Part shown: in pieces, positions 33,386-44,399 of the stretch | Numbering within the stretch: position 1 is the first letter of the stretch | Layout: each line of letters begins with the position of its first letter | Assembly (NCBI GenBank): GCA_014529385.2 | Contig: CM043966.1 | Span: forward strand, 109,030,087-109,094,086 | Direction of reading: 5' to 3' | Source: Adiantum capillus-veneris | Lineage: Eukaryota; Streptophyta; Polypodiopsida; Polypodiales; Pteridaceae | Length of the DNA: 64,000 bases | Position numbers and translations under genes: made by a program | Notes under the pieces: model-generated | Told to the model about the DNA's origin: nothing | The model's input: only the letters and a program-made list of their open reading frames with translations | Database searches by the model: none

Positions 33386-33841
33386 TTGGGCTTGCACCTG
33401 CTCGACCGCATAGCCTTGCTTGTGCCCATTTCTATCGTCGACAGCATTTGGCTGCACCAATGGTACAAAGATCAAGATGGAGCAGTATACAACTTGATGC
33501 TCAATGTTCTAAAAGAAGATGCCGACAACTTGGCAAGCACAGAAACAGAAGCTTCTCAGCTAGAGCTTGACATGACAGAACCAAATGAAATATCACCAGT
33601 CGTGGTGTATTGCTCAGATTGTGGACAAAAAGGTGGACATTTTTTTGAAGATTGTTTAAGAAATCCAGACAAGAGGGACATATCAAATGCCAAGCAAGGT
33701 ACAGAGCTTAAAATTGATTCTTTGAACAAAAAATTCTTGCATGAATTTAGTAAAGGTGTCGAGATATCACCAAAGGTTGAAAAGACTGTTAAATTTTCAA
33801 ATGATTTTGCATCCACTGACACAAGTCTGCAATCATCATGA
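33386..33841 (+). CDS. Retroelement gag fragment with zinc-knuckle-like motif
   Basis: The 151-residue frame holds CSDCGQKGGHFFEDC (residues about 76-90), a gag CCHC knuckle with one extra glycine before the histidine, in an otherwise acidic, Ser/Thr-rich protein. The stop overlaps the ATG of the next frame at 33838, and the stretches read as one disrupted protein. The first 25 residues (hydrophobic) may not belong. It is the N-terminal part of the unclassified LTR element running to about 40089. Confidence 0.5.
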   Translation: MGLHLLDRIALLVPISIVDSIWLHQWYKDQDGAVYNLMLNVLKEDADNLASTETEASQLELDMTEPNEISPVVVYCSDCGQKGGHFFEDCLRNPDKRDISNAKQGTELKIDSLNKKFLHEFSKGVEISPKVEKTVKFSNDFASTDTSLQSS

Positions 33842-34449
33842 GTCTAAGGGACACATCAAACAGAATGATGTTAGCCTTGTATGGCACCCATAATTCGTAT
33901 GCACACTGTGTAGACCAAAAAGGAAAACTGTACAAAAAGGATCAACCAGTGTTTGAATGGCCCACATACCAGCTCTTACAAGTGCGTCCAGTGATAGATC
34001 AGAAAGGATGGTTCATTTCAGAGGAAAGAATCTATTATAGCCCATCCTCTCTAGAGTTGAAGGATATTACCCGAGTGAACTCAGAAATTTTTTCAGAGCC
34101 AAACGCTCCTCCATTGAAAATCAAGATTCGATGTTGTGACCAAACAAGCATATACTTTGACCAAAACAGTCGTAGATATAGACGAGAGTCTAACATCTAT
34201 GATGCCTTTGGTCCTGAAACCACAAAAGCTTATATCATAGGAGATCCATGGGATAGACAATATCAGGGCAAAGATAATGCTATCTACAGCTTGACTTGGG
34301 GAATAATTTGTCATGTTTCACGGAGATACATAGGAAGCTATGTAGAAGGTTTACAGATTCCAAATGCCAATAGTGCTACCCAAAGTGTGCCTTCACGGTC
34401 TCAAATGAAGCAGGCTATAGTGATCACCCTAGGAAGGGGGGAGCTGTAA
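33838..34449 (+). CDS. Unclassified retroelement protein, segment 2
   Basis: This 203-residue frame is open and protein-like but matches no family I recognise. It contains several short Asp/Gly/Tyr elements: SYAHCVDQKGKLYKK, VRPVIDQKGWFISEERIYY and SIYFDQNSRRYRRES. The inverted copy at 40-42 kb shows a similar TYIDVCGNVYKML, which supports a real, related protein. It sits between the zinc knuckle and the retropepsin remnant. Structural or gag-like function is inferred only from position. Confidence 0.4.
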   Translation: MSLRDTSNRMMLALYGTHNSYAHCVDQKGKLYKKDQPVFEWPTYQLLQVRPVIDQKGWFISEERIYYSPSSLELKDITRVNSEIFSEPNAPPLKIKIRCCDQTSIYFDQNSRRYRRESNIYDAFGPETTKAYIIGDPWDRQYQGKDNAIYSLTWGIICHVSRRYIGSYVEGLQIPNANSATQSVPSRSQMKQAIVITLGRGEL

Positions 34450-34685
34450 ATCCATCAAGCTCAGCTTATGTATGAGGAAATGTTGGACTAGTTAAAAGAC
34501 CTAGGGCTTCTAGCCAATTGACCTCTTCAAAGCAAAAAATATTGAAAGATCATATGGTTGTTGGACGTTTCCAATTGACCCAGCTTCCATCAAAATCTAC
34601 AGACAAATGCTTATATGAAGATTATCAAGGATAGAAGTTTCAGCTGCTCTCCACAAGTCAAAGTAAAAAACTAACAAATCCAATA
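34450..34685 (+). other. Gap between segments of the unclassified element
   Basis: Frames are broken here. It is probably decayed coding sequence of the same protein. Confidence 0.35.
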
Positions 34686-35210
34686 GTGTTCAAACAGTTA
34701 CATGTGACCAAGCTCACATACGCATATCAAGATGCACATGGTAACGAATATCAGCTAGGTCATAACCTTGTACAAACCCATATGGATGGCCCAACTGAAG
34801 TCAAAAACTATCTGAAGATGATACAAAGTCTCAAGCTACCAGGACAAGTGATAGAAAAGTCAAAGCAAATAGGAGCCAAAGTTGAGAAATCTACACAAAG
34901 GTCACCACCAAAATCTCCTCCGAAGAGACAGATTCTGCCAGAAAGTATAGTAGATCTATTAAGATCAAGGGTTAACCAGATGCAGCTAGATAATGCTCAA
35001 CAATTGCAAAAAAGTGTAGTATCACAGTCATACGTGTTGACATTGATTGAAGCAGATGGTCAAAGCAAAGAAAATGCAGACAAAGTTGAACCAAAGGACA
35101 GTGCCACAACAAAAGCCGTCAATTCAAACACAAATCCTGAAAATATCAAGTGCAACATCATTGGTGAACACGAAGAAAAATTGTCAAGAGAAGTAAAGCT
35201 GGATTTTTAA
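34686..35210 (+). CDS. Unclassified retroelement protein, segment 3
   Basis: The 174-residue frame starts MFKQLHVTKLTYAYQDAHGN and contains KSPPKRQILPESIVDLLRSR. The minus strand at 41660-41137 encodes the diverged equivalents (YLHVKLLTYTYKDYERNEY and SPPKRQMLPQKTMDLIRS), so both copies come from one protein family. The C-terminal half is polar and low-complexity. Function unknown; it lies in the gag-like portion of the element. Confidence 0.5.
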   Translation: MFKQLHVTKLTYAYQDAHGNEYQLGHNLVQTHMDGPTEVKNYLKMIQSLKLPGQVIEKSKQIGAKVEKSTQRSPPKSPPKRQILPESIVDLLRSRVNQMQLDNAQQLQKSVVSQSYVLTLIEADGQSKENADKVEPKDSATTKAVNSNTNPENIKCNIIGEHEEKLSREVKLDF

Positions 35211-35548
35211 CTAGACAAGAACCTCATGTCCTTTACACTTGGAAAAGATGTGATCAACCACAACTGGAAGATGCTATTGGATTTGTGAGCATATCAAGAA
35301 ACAAACGAGCAGAATGCTAGGGAATCATCTCCACCACCATTGAAGTAAGTTCACAGATTGACAAATCTCAATTCCACGTGATCACATCAAAGGATATGCC
35401 AGAAGACATCATAATGGGAATGCCAATGACCCAAAAGGTCCTAGAGATACAAAGTTCAAACATGACGGAGTCATCATAGACATCAAAGAATGAAGACCAA
35501 GACTGGTCACCCGCGGACGACAGCACAAAGTTCTCAAGCACAAATAAA

Positions 35549-36392
35549 ATGGAGACTGATGCCAAAGAAAAGCTTATTGAAGATGATTCATCTCCATCGA
35601 TCATAACTTCAGAAGAGCTTAAAGAAAATCAGTCAATAGCAAGTGCAGATCAAACAAAACAAAGAGAAACCACGGAAGCTATTGAGCAGCGAATGCCACC
35701 AAAGCCAGAAGTTGAGAAGAAAAAAGTTGCAGACAACCAAGAATCAATAGGAAGTTCAAAGATCAATCACTCATTGCCAGCTAAATCAGTTGATGTAAGT
35801 CAGATTGGAAAACAAAGTCTCAAGCTACTCTCCATAGAGACACAACTAGATGAAGATGTGACCATGGAAAAATCAAGACAGAGATCTTCAATAGAACCAA
35901 CAATGAGAATAGCTGTAGTTCTCAGCAGTACAAAAGGAGCAAGTGTCAAATGCAGTGCTCTATTGGATAAAGAAGCAAATTGCATATATGGTTGTAGACC
36001 ACATTCAAAGCATGCTCGAGATTACTCCAGGAAAGCTTGGTAACAGACAAATCATGGGTAGGGCTACAAGTCAAAGAGAAATGGTTCCTACCCTTAGCAT
36101 CCAAAATCATGAAGAACAGGTAAAGTTTCAGGTGAAGCCTTCAAAAGAAATGCTTGCAGATGCCATCCTTGGACATCAGTGGTTAGACCAACACAAGGCC
36201 CACAAAGAAGATACAATGCTAATACTCTCTTTTCTAAGAGGTAGGCAACAACATCTACAGGTACCATTAATGCTAAATTTAGAGTTGCAAAAGTCACAAG
36301 AATCAAAGACAAATCTTGCTGACAAAGGTAAAGCTAAAGTGGACCCTCCACCGGCTAGCAAAGAAGTTGTGATAGCATATGCCTCTACATAA
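35549..36392 (+). pseudogene. Retropepsin-like aspartic protease, broken
   Basis: A charged linker (35549-35880) leads to MRIAVVLSSTKGASVKCSAL followed by LDKEANCIYG, which has the layout of a retropepsin active site (usually LDTGA). A frameshift near 35990 leads to the second half, EMLADAILGHQWLDQHKAHK, matching the ILGxxWL element near the end of retroviral-type proteases. The Thr-Gly of the active site is changed to Lys-Glu. No RT follows. This identifies the 33.4-39.2 kb protein as retroelement gag-protease. Confidence 0.55.
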
Positions 36393-36591
36393 AAGAACCC
36401 TCTTGGATCAGCTTCTTCAAGCAAGTCAAGGATTCAAAACTTAAAGTCAAGTGCTGACCGAACTAAAGTGGACCCTCCACCGGCTAGCAAAGAAGTTGTG
36501 ATAGCATATGCCTCTACATAAAAGAACCCTCTTGGATCAGCTTCTTCAAGCAAGTCAAGGATTCAAAACTTAAAGTCAAGTGCTGACCGAA
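36334..36591 (+). repeat. Perfect 129-bp tandem duplication
   Basis: Two copies of 129 bp starting CTAAAGTGGACCCTCCACCG (36334 and 36463) appear identical throughout. The period equals 43 codons, so the duplication does not shift the frame. A stop codon (TAA after GCCTCTACA) lies in each copy. The lack of differences means the event is recent compared with the decay around it. Confidence 0.9.
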
Positions 36592-37315
36592 CTAAAACCT
36601 CTAAGGAGACACCCAAAAAAGCAAAGGTATATCAGCCAAATTACTCAAGAAAACAAAGGAAAGTCAAGCAAGTGTTTGTTTCGAGCAGTTTAGTCAAATT
36701 TAATGATCAGGTTTGGATTAAAGACAAGAAATCAACACAGAAAGACAAACACATGGGATGGATAGCATTACAATGGAGCTTAAAAGAACAGGAGTACTAT
36801 GAAGGTAACATATACATGTGGCTACCAAAACCGAAGGTAAGAGCATATGAAGTAACATCAAGTCCCTTCCAAGAAATAAGTCCCAACAAATGACTTGAGA
36901 GCACCAAGGTATCAACCTCAGCAATGTCCTAGAATACCTAAGTAGCAGGTATACAACAAAGCAACATCGAAAGATGCAAAATTCAACCACAACTCTCAAG
37001 AGGATACAGAAAAAAGATGGATCTCAAAGAATGTTCCTCTTGGACAAGGATTCTACACAGGCTATACAAAGATTTGGCTACCAATCAACCACAAGCCAAA
37101 TGCAACTACACCAAACTTGCATGAAGATCTCAAGAAATCAACAAGACCTAAAGCAAAGCAAAGTCAACAATGGAGATGCAAAGGTCATAAAGAGATTTGG
37201 ATTCCTAAGTATTCCAATGCTCCTAGTCAAAATTCAAATTTCAACAATCAACAGAGGCCTACAACAACATCAAAGACTCCAATCAACATGCCTATTTGGA
37301 AAATCAAATAGATAA
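36592..37315 (+). pseudogene. C-terminal part of the unclassified element, W(L/I)PK motifs
   Basis: Frames at 36600-36893 and, in another frame, 36975-37311 carry repeated short motifs MWLPKPK, KIWLPINHK and KEIWIPKYS in a Lys/Gln/Asn/Ser-rich background. The inverted copy has MWIPKDRNRN and KLWIPKQSL at 40424-40095. Role unknown. Confidence 0.4.
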
Positions 37316-38039
37316 TGGAGTCTTCATAGTCAAACAAGGACGACCCAACCAATGCAAATGCAGATTCAAAGATGATAAAATAGGTATGGCAAAAGAAACC
37401 TTCAATGCCAACTTGGTCCTTCATTAATCCACTTTTTGAGGATTCAAGCTTACTTTTACCTGAAGAAATGTTTGTAGTAAGCTCAAGAACGTAAAAAGTC
37501 AAGTCACCAAGGTGCAAACAACACTCTTTGGCATAGTCAAAGTCGGGCTGCTGAGCCATGAAATGAGCAAAGCATTAGTCCCAAAGCTTCAAGTCATATT
37601 AAACTCTGTGCTAAGAGTCGTAGTTATTAGGCTTACGCTCAAGCTGGAAAAATTGAGCATATCTATGCCATGCCGCTCATGCTGGATGAGGTGAGCATAA
37701 GAGTCAAAGTCTATTAACTTACAATTGGTGGAATGTTGTAAAGTCCAACACTCACGCACAGTGCACAGTAAGATGAGAGTACATATCCTCATCAACAAAA
37801 ACCATACTTAAAGGGGTGCCAGCTTGCAAAGTTGTGTCAGATGCTTTTATAGCTACACCATCTTTCTCAAAAACCCCTTAAAATCTTTCTTGCACAGCAT
37901 ATTGTTTTCCATGCATTTTTGTGTATGCATAAATAGGATGTCCATCATTGGACATATGCATTAGACACTCTTTTTGCTTCCACCTATGCACCTTGAGTGG
38001 ACTACAACATGCAACAAACCAATGTCATGCTAACCAACA
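37316..38039 (+). other. 3' untranslated stretch of the unclassified element
   Basis: No credible frame. It continues the element towards its 3' tandem repeats. Confidence 0.35.
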
Positions 38040-38720
38040 AAGCCATGCAGTGGGGTCACTATTGGGCAAATAGGAAGCTTGGGGATGTCCCAACACTCCC
38101 TATCGCTTGGTGTTGACCTTCATGTTAAATCTGTTACAAGCACGAGCAAAGACCTTGGGACATGACAACCGACAATGGTAAGACAGAATTCAATGGAGTC
38201 ACTACTGGGCAAATAGTAGGCTTGGGGACTGCCCAACATTCCCTATCGCTTGGTGTTGACCATGTTGTTAAAGTCCTTACGTACACCAACAAAAACCTTG
38301 GGGCATGATAGACAACAAAAGAAATACAAGTCATGCAATAAGTCACTACTGGGAGAATAGGACTCTTGGGGATTGCCCAATGGTCCCTATCGTTTGGTGC
38401 TGACCTTGGTGTAACCAACAATGAAGACCATGGTGATGTGATTACAAAAATACAGTTGAGTCACTATTGAGCATATCGAAAGCATAGGGACTACGCAACG
38501 TTCCCCGTCGCTTGGTGTTGACCTTGCTCTTAAAGTCATTACATACAACAATTGAGTCAATACAAGGCAAATAGGACGCTTGGGACTACCCAACTTTTTC
38601 TATGGCTTTGGTACTGACCTTGGGGCTAAGATCATTTCATGCAATAGTAGAGTCAGCACCGAACGAATAGGAGGCTTGGACTGCCCAATGCTCCCCATCG
38701 CTCAGTGTTGACCTTGGCAA
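38040..38720 (+). repeat. Six degenerate tandem repeats in the element's 3' region
   Basis: CACTACTGGGCAAATAG and variants occur near 38056, 38201, 38344, 38463, 38558 and 38654. Each is followed by CTTGGGGACTGCCCAAC and CCCTATCGCTTGGTGTTGAC. Unit length falls from about 144 to about 95 bp. Tandem repeats between coding region and 3' LTR are known in Tat/Ogre-type elements. Confidence 0.85.
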
Positions 38721-39170
38721 ATTCACGTCAGCCCAGTACACTTCCATGGATATCACATCTATTAATTCCATATCTATCTGAGAATAATACCTTCAGTACT
38801 TATTAATATTTCCCATGCTAATAAGTACTCCAATAATGTGCGTATCCCAAAGGCACTTTTTTCCCACTGGGTTTTTCCCTTTGGTCATCCAAGTATTAGC
38901 CCCTAATTTAGAACCTCATCATTCTATTTCCCTTGTAAATATTTTTCATAAATAAACAGAAGCCTCCTCATTATGCTATTACAACGGACAAATGCAACAT
39001 CATCTCTCACATCATACATATTCGGACCAATGACGATGTTGTAACAAATTGAACCTCATCAACAGATTCAACGACAATTGAAGAAATCAGCCCATCAACA
39101 ACCAATCAAAACATTCCCTTGCGTCCACGAACACTTTTCGACAGTATCCGAGGACGGGCACTAAAATAGA
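38721..39170 (+). other. Gene-free 3' segment before the polypurine tract
   Basis: Nothing recognised apart from AT-rich sequence leading to the polypurine tract. Confidence 0.4.
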
Positions 39171-39180
39171 AAGGAGGGAA
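39171..39180 (+). other. Polypurine tract
   Basis: AAGGAGGGAA directly before TGTTAATAG. Confidence 0.65.
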
Positions 39181-40089
39181 TGTTAATAGAGTCAACATCA
39201 GTTAACATAGTCAACGTCAGTTAACAGAAGCTGTTAAAGACAGAAGATGTATGAATGCACATCGAAGATGAATGCAAAGAAGCAGTAAAGATTGGAGTTA
39301 CACATTTTTGACGTTTTCCCAAAATGGTCATGTATTGTAAGTTCCCGATTTTATTTAAAGCCATTGTAATATTTTAATGTGTTGTGGGCTCAATGGAAGT
39401 TACAAGATGTAAAGAATAGGTCAGTTATTGTTCCTAGGTAGCATATTTAGTAAGTGGTGGCACCCTAAGCCTTGGGTTCCGGGACATTGCATATTTTTTA
39501 CCTAGGTATATAAGGCAGTGTGTAAAAGAAATTAGGGTTCTCAAGTCATTTGTTGAGAGCACTTTTTGGTGAGAGCTCTTGAGGTGTGTGGCTATGGAGT
39601 CCTTGAGCTTCTCCTTGCTCATAAAACTTGAGTAACACTAATCAATGATTCATTCTCTCTCACTATGCCTCTCTCTTACCTCTTATGATTGCCTATGATG
39701 TTTAGATTAACTAGATCTTAACTAATTAGTGGATAATCCCTCTCTAATCTTGTGTGATTTCCCTCTTTTGCTTGTGTGTGCATGTAGGTTTGATTGGAGT
39801 GTGGTGCTCAATAGATCTATGTGTGTGTCCTTGCGATTAGTGTGTTGTATGATAGGATTAGTGTTGTGTGTGTCTTGCAATCGTAGTGTGTGTGATTGAA
39901 TTGATTAGAGGTGAAGAGAAATTGATATGGAGATTGCCCTTCATTGAGGCTTAGCTCCTCCATAGGCTGAAAAGCTCACCTCGTAGAGTTAACCGTTTGT
40001 GTTGCCACAATTAGCTCACTAACTGTGTGAGGGTTTCCATGCCCTGGCCAGGTAGCTCAATTCTCCGGATTGATAATTTTGTTGGTCAT
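39181..40089 (+). repeat. Probable 3' LTR of the unclassified element
   Basis: It starts TGTTAATAGAGTC after the polypurine tract. It contains GTATATAAGG (about 39505), a TATA box at a sensible distance, and ends GGTCA at about 40089. A primer-binding-site-like TGGAGCTATTGC follows, loosely like the Athila/Tat site. The right end is uncertain and no second LTR copy is in the window. Confidence 0.5.
39505..39514 (+). promoter_or_regulatory. TATA box in the LTR
   Basis: GTATATAAGG lies about 325 bp into the LTR. Confidence 0.5.
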
Positions 40090-40094
40090 TGGAG

Positions 40095-42075
40095 CTATTG
40101 CAACGATGGGACCCCCAACATCATCTTAAGATTGTCACATGAATGACTTGGCCCTTTTGGTGATGTAAAAGTTTCTTGCTTCCATGTTCTAGTTGGCTTT
40201 GAAGTGGAAGCTTTAAGACTACAAACGGATGGATTTGGGTCACATGAACTATGTAGCGATTGCTTTGGTATCCATAGCTTGGAGTAGCTTTGATAATAGC
40301 CTTGAGATTGAAGTAGAACTTTTGATACTACATAACTCCTCCACTGCATTGATTCTAATCTTTTGGCATGTAGAAGGACTAGAAGATGAGCATTGTTGCG
40401 GTTTCGATCTTTTGGGATCCACATTTGCTAGGTGCTTGAACTTTGCCTCGAATGAGGGATCATGGACTTAGTATTTTTGCAGTGTTTATTGATACCTTGT
40501 TTCTTCTAGAGAGAATGTTTGTATAGTCCTTTAGTCTTTTTTTGGGGTTTCCTTTTTGAAGAATGTGACTTTGAAAGCATAGGGTATTGAGTGGAAACAT
40601 TACCAGTCCATTGTTGTTGTCTTGATTCTCCTATGTCTTTCCTTATGGTTTCCGACCCTTGATTTGCTACTAGTTGTTGGCTACTTTGTGTAATTTGTTC
40701 TTTGTCTTTTTCATCAACTCCACCTTAGGCAAGATTGCCCCTGTGAAAGTCTTCTGCATCATCTTGTCTTCTTGTCTCGGAGCTTTCTCGTTGCTTTTGC
40801 TTTGCATCGGCATGCAAGCTAGTACTTGACTTCTTAGGTGGATAACTATTTGAACTTGGACTAAGCTGTGAAGGTTCTTGTTTTCTTATTGATTCTTTTA
40901 AACTTGCGGTACGATCTTGTTGGTTGTGGGTGTTGCCCACTGTAATTGGTTTTACAATCACACAAGATTGTGTATCTTTTTTTATAGGGCAGTTGTTAGC
41001 ATTAGATCTTCCCTTTTGAGTTCACTCTCACGGAGCTAACATTGGAGGTGATCATGGTATCTAATGTTGAATGGTTATGAATATTTACACTCTCACGATG
41101 GTTCATTCTTGCGTTCTTCTCTTGAAAATATAGGACCTAGGATCTAATGAGATCCATTGTTTTTTGTGGCAACATTTGTCGTTTGGGTGGGGACCAAGGA
41201 GGTGACTTTGCCTTAGGTAGCATTGTCGAGCTATGTTTCTTCCTATCACTAGCCTCATATGCCATATACTTAATGCAATTGTCTTTCAATTGACAATCTT
41301 TGATAAGCTGGTCAATCCCACAAGTAGTGCAGGTTCTAAGCAATGGCAATGCCCTTTCGCGTATGGTACTCATGCCTACAAGGCATGGCATGGGCATGAC
41401 ACACTTCTCTCATCTATATGCTTATGCTTAAAATATGATGCATCAAGAGCATTTCTTGCATCAAATTTTGCATAATATGGCATATATTCATTTCTCTCAT
41501 AGTCCTTGTATGTGTACGTGAGAAGTTTTACATGAAGATACTTGTGGACAATTGGAGATTTTGGCATCTCACGCTGATTGCCACTTGTCATTTGCAAAAT
41601 AAAGAAGTTAAAAAATATTTCCTTTTCCATCATCATACAAAGAAATATTTTCTTTCCCAAATCTATGTGGTAGAAGTTGGAACTTGTCTACAAGAATGTA
41701 TTCTTGTGATTGACATTGTCCATTGACTAAAGATGTGTATAGTGATTTTTGGGTCAAAGGATCTTTCAAAGCCCGAGAAACAACACTTGTGCTTTTTGTA
41801 CTTCTTTGGGTCTAGCTAGAATTTCCATGAAATGAAATCCCATTGGACTTTCTTCACTTTTTGGACCTTCAATAGCATATGGAGTTGGCAGGAGATCCTT
41901 GGGACCAAAGCCAGGTGGTATTAGATTATGTTCCCCTTCCTAGGCTCTTCTATATGATGCCAAGGGTGTAGCGGCAACATCTTATACACATTTCCACACA
42001 CATCAATGTAGGTTTTTAGCCCAGTCTTAAGATCGACTTGACGTTCTACTCTAGGTTCTTGAAGAGGTTCATAGA
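40095..42075 (-). pseudogene. Inverted, divergent copy of the unclassified element protein
   Basis: Minus-strand frames in order: about 42065-41880 (VERQVDLKTGLKTYIDVCGN), about 41910-41770 (GFGPKDLLPTPYAIEGPKSE), 41660-41376 (YLHVKLLTYTYKDYERNEY), 41397-41137 (CTTCGIDQLIKDC, SPPKRQMLPQKTMDLIRS), 40961-40725 (polar) and 40424-40095 (MWIPKDRNRN, KLWIPKQSL). Several match the plus-strand protein at 33.4-37.3 kb in the same order, at low identity. The Cys motif looks like a zinc knuckle with Gln in place of His. Frames are broken many times. It has no visible RT. It ends a few bases from the LTR of the plus-strand element, giving a head-to-head arrangement. Confidence 0.5.
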
Positions 42076-42696
42076 TTTATCAACCCTTTTGATCAAATAG
42101 AAGACTCTATTTTGCTGATTCTCATATTTGTAATAGCTAGGTGGATAGCTCATGGTAAGCTTAAGGGTCGTTGACCTATGTTAGACATAGATGCTCACTA
42201 ATGAGGAGTGTGCTAGATACCTAGCATACTTCCAGTGCTTTCATGCATATGGTTCCACTAGTGCGGGCCCTTCAAATCTTCCATCACCTCTTCCATGAAA
42301 CCCACCATCTCACTTGCCATCACTCCATCGCACACTTCTGGTTACACCACCACGTGCACATATAGCACCTTCATCTCTAAGCAGGTAAAATTTTTGTCGC
42401 TTGAAGAGATCTAAAGGAGTGTGAGGGCCATAAAGACGCCACCCTACTCACCTCCCTCAGTCTTCCAGACTGCTCCAGGGAATGATGTAGACCTATCTGC
42501 AGGTATCCCTTTCACTTTGGGACCGGCCTATCTCAAATTCCAACCCAAGGGGATAAATTCTATCAATTTGACGACTCTATCCGCTTATTATAATTTAATC
42601 TGTCCTTGGAATCTTTTAGTCACCCACACCCAAAATCGTGGTCCTTAGTCTTGATTCTCTTCATCTTTAACTTGAGGATCTTCTCTTTCTTTCTTG
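42076..42696. other. No gene recognised
   Basis: A short frame at 42421-42648 has no recognisable content. It may be further leader of the minus-strand remnant. Confidence 0.3.
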
Positions 42697-43005
42697 TTCT
42701 CCCTTGGTTCATGCAATAACCCCTTTTTCCTTAGAAGCAAGCACGGCAGTTATCGCTTTCCCCTAAGAAGAGGGATCTTGTAATCCTACCTGCTTTGTTA
42801 TTCTCCCTTGGTTCATGGCGATAACCCCTTTTTCCTGACAAGCAGGCATGGTAGTTATCTCTTTCTCCTAAGAAGAGGGAACTTGTAATCCTACCTGCTT
42901 TGTTGTTCTCCCTTGGTTCATGGCGATAACCCCTTTTCCTGACAAGCAGGCATGGTAGGTATCTCTTTAAGAAGAGGGATCTTGTAATCCTACCTGGTCT
43001 CTCTC
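42697..43005. repeat. Three tandem repeats of about 105 bp
   Basis: TTCTCCCTTGGTTCATG starts units at 42697, 42801 and 42906. Each continues with ATAACCCC, AAGCAGGCATGGTAG (or variant) and AAGAGGGATCTTGTAATCCT. The last unit is slightly shortened. The minus-strand frame across it simply translates the repeat. Confidence 0.9.
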
Positions 43006-44399
43006 GTTCCCGCTTACCAATTTTTTCGTGCATAGTACTAGCGTTTAACATAAAAACTTTATTCAACATCCGGCCATCTAACCCTCCGGATCCGCCCACC
43101 CAACGAACCATTTCATGAAAATCCCTTCCCGAGGTAGTACTTAACTACTACAAAATCAAGAAGATAGTCTATCATACATTGTCAAACAACAAGCAGCATA
43201 CAATCTGTTGCATACCCTCGTTCAGGGAGATTCATCTGGTTGTTCCCACCAGATCTTTATTTAGAAACTTTTAATTCATTTCTTTATCTTTATGTACTAC
43301 AATTAGCTAGTAACTAGTTTCCTAACTAATCATGCAACACATCTAGTTTCAACCAATTCATCCCGGCTTACTCAGGACCAAGATAATCAGTTACAAGCCA
43401 TCAAAATGGAAGCACCTTCACAATATTTCTTAGAATTAAGTGTTTGGGAAAGGCTCATCAAGTAATTTAATCATTCCTTTGTAAGCATTTTATTTTGAGA
43501 GGTATAGCATCATCTAGTGACAGATCCACATGATAGTTCCTATATTCCTAGCCTTTTGAGTTCCTTTTAATGCAATCAAATTGAACAAATTTCCTTAATT
43601 CAATTCACATCATCCTCCCTGAGTATGACCTTCTCATCCAACTATTGGAATTAGGCCATACCCGGATTATGGCCGTTTTCCAATAAGAAACCGCGGGTAC
43701 TTCACCCCGCCAGGCAAAAATAAAACAAACCCATTCATCCATTATCCCTCGGGCATGAATGACCTAGGTATAACAAACTTGTCGGTTACGCTGCCCCTAG
43801 CCAAAAAGGGCCAATCTGCGTCAATTTTTCAAAGAGAATCCTCTCACTGGGCCGGCCTTTCAATCAAATTGATCCCAAGAAGATCCATCTTAAATTCCGG
43901 TCATTTCTAGACAATCTTCAAAACTCCTAGTTAAATCTATGTTTTGCAATGGGCTATCCCTATCACCTTTTGAGATTCCTTTTTTACTCCTAGTTGGTAA
44001 TTTTGAGGTTCATTCATTTATCAACCTTAATTCCTACTTTCATTTATTATCTACCAGCCAAATTTATTTAGAAAATACAAGCGAGTTTTTACCATAGGCA
44101 ATTGATGGTTAATGCCTTTTTGGAAATGCCAACATTTTAAGTTCAATCCCTATTTTGTACGATTCCCAGGTTTTGCAATCCTTTGCTATCCATGGGGCAT
44201 CTCCATGGAAGCTTGTAGAGTTTTCGGTTCAAAACAACATGGAGATCAATTTCGTGAAGTTATCCCCTATCCCCCCCATCCCGCATTTGCAAACAAACTT
44301 AAAATTGACAAACTTAGAAATACTTTTCAATACCAAAATTTGAACTACTTCTATCGAGCTTAGACAACTACTCTTTTCTTATGGTGCCTAGCTTTCCAT
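43006..44399. other. Gene-free AT-rich stretch
   Basis: No coding sequence supported. A GC-richer patch at about 43650-43870 (CCCGGATTATGGCCG, CGCGGGTACTTCACCCCGCC) resembles the non-coding part of gypsy LTRs in layout, but no ends were found. Confidence 0.35.

Noticed and set aside
38040-38720. Could the regularly spaced repeats be a CRISPR array?
   Set aside because: Plant context, long degenerate units without constant repeats and unique spacers, and position before an LTR.
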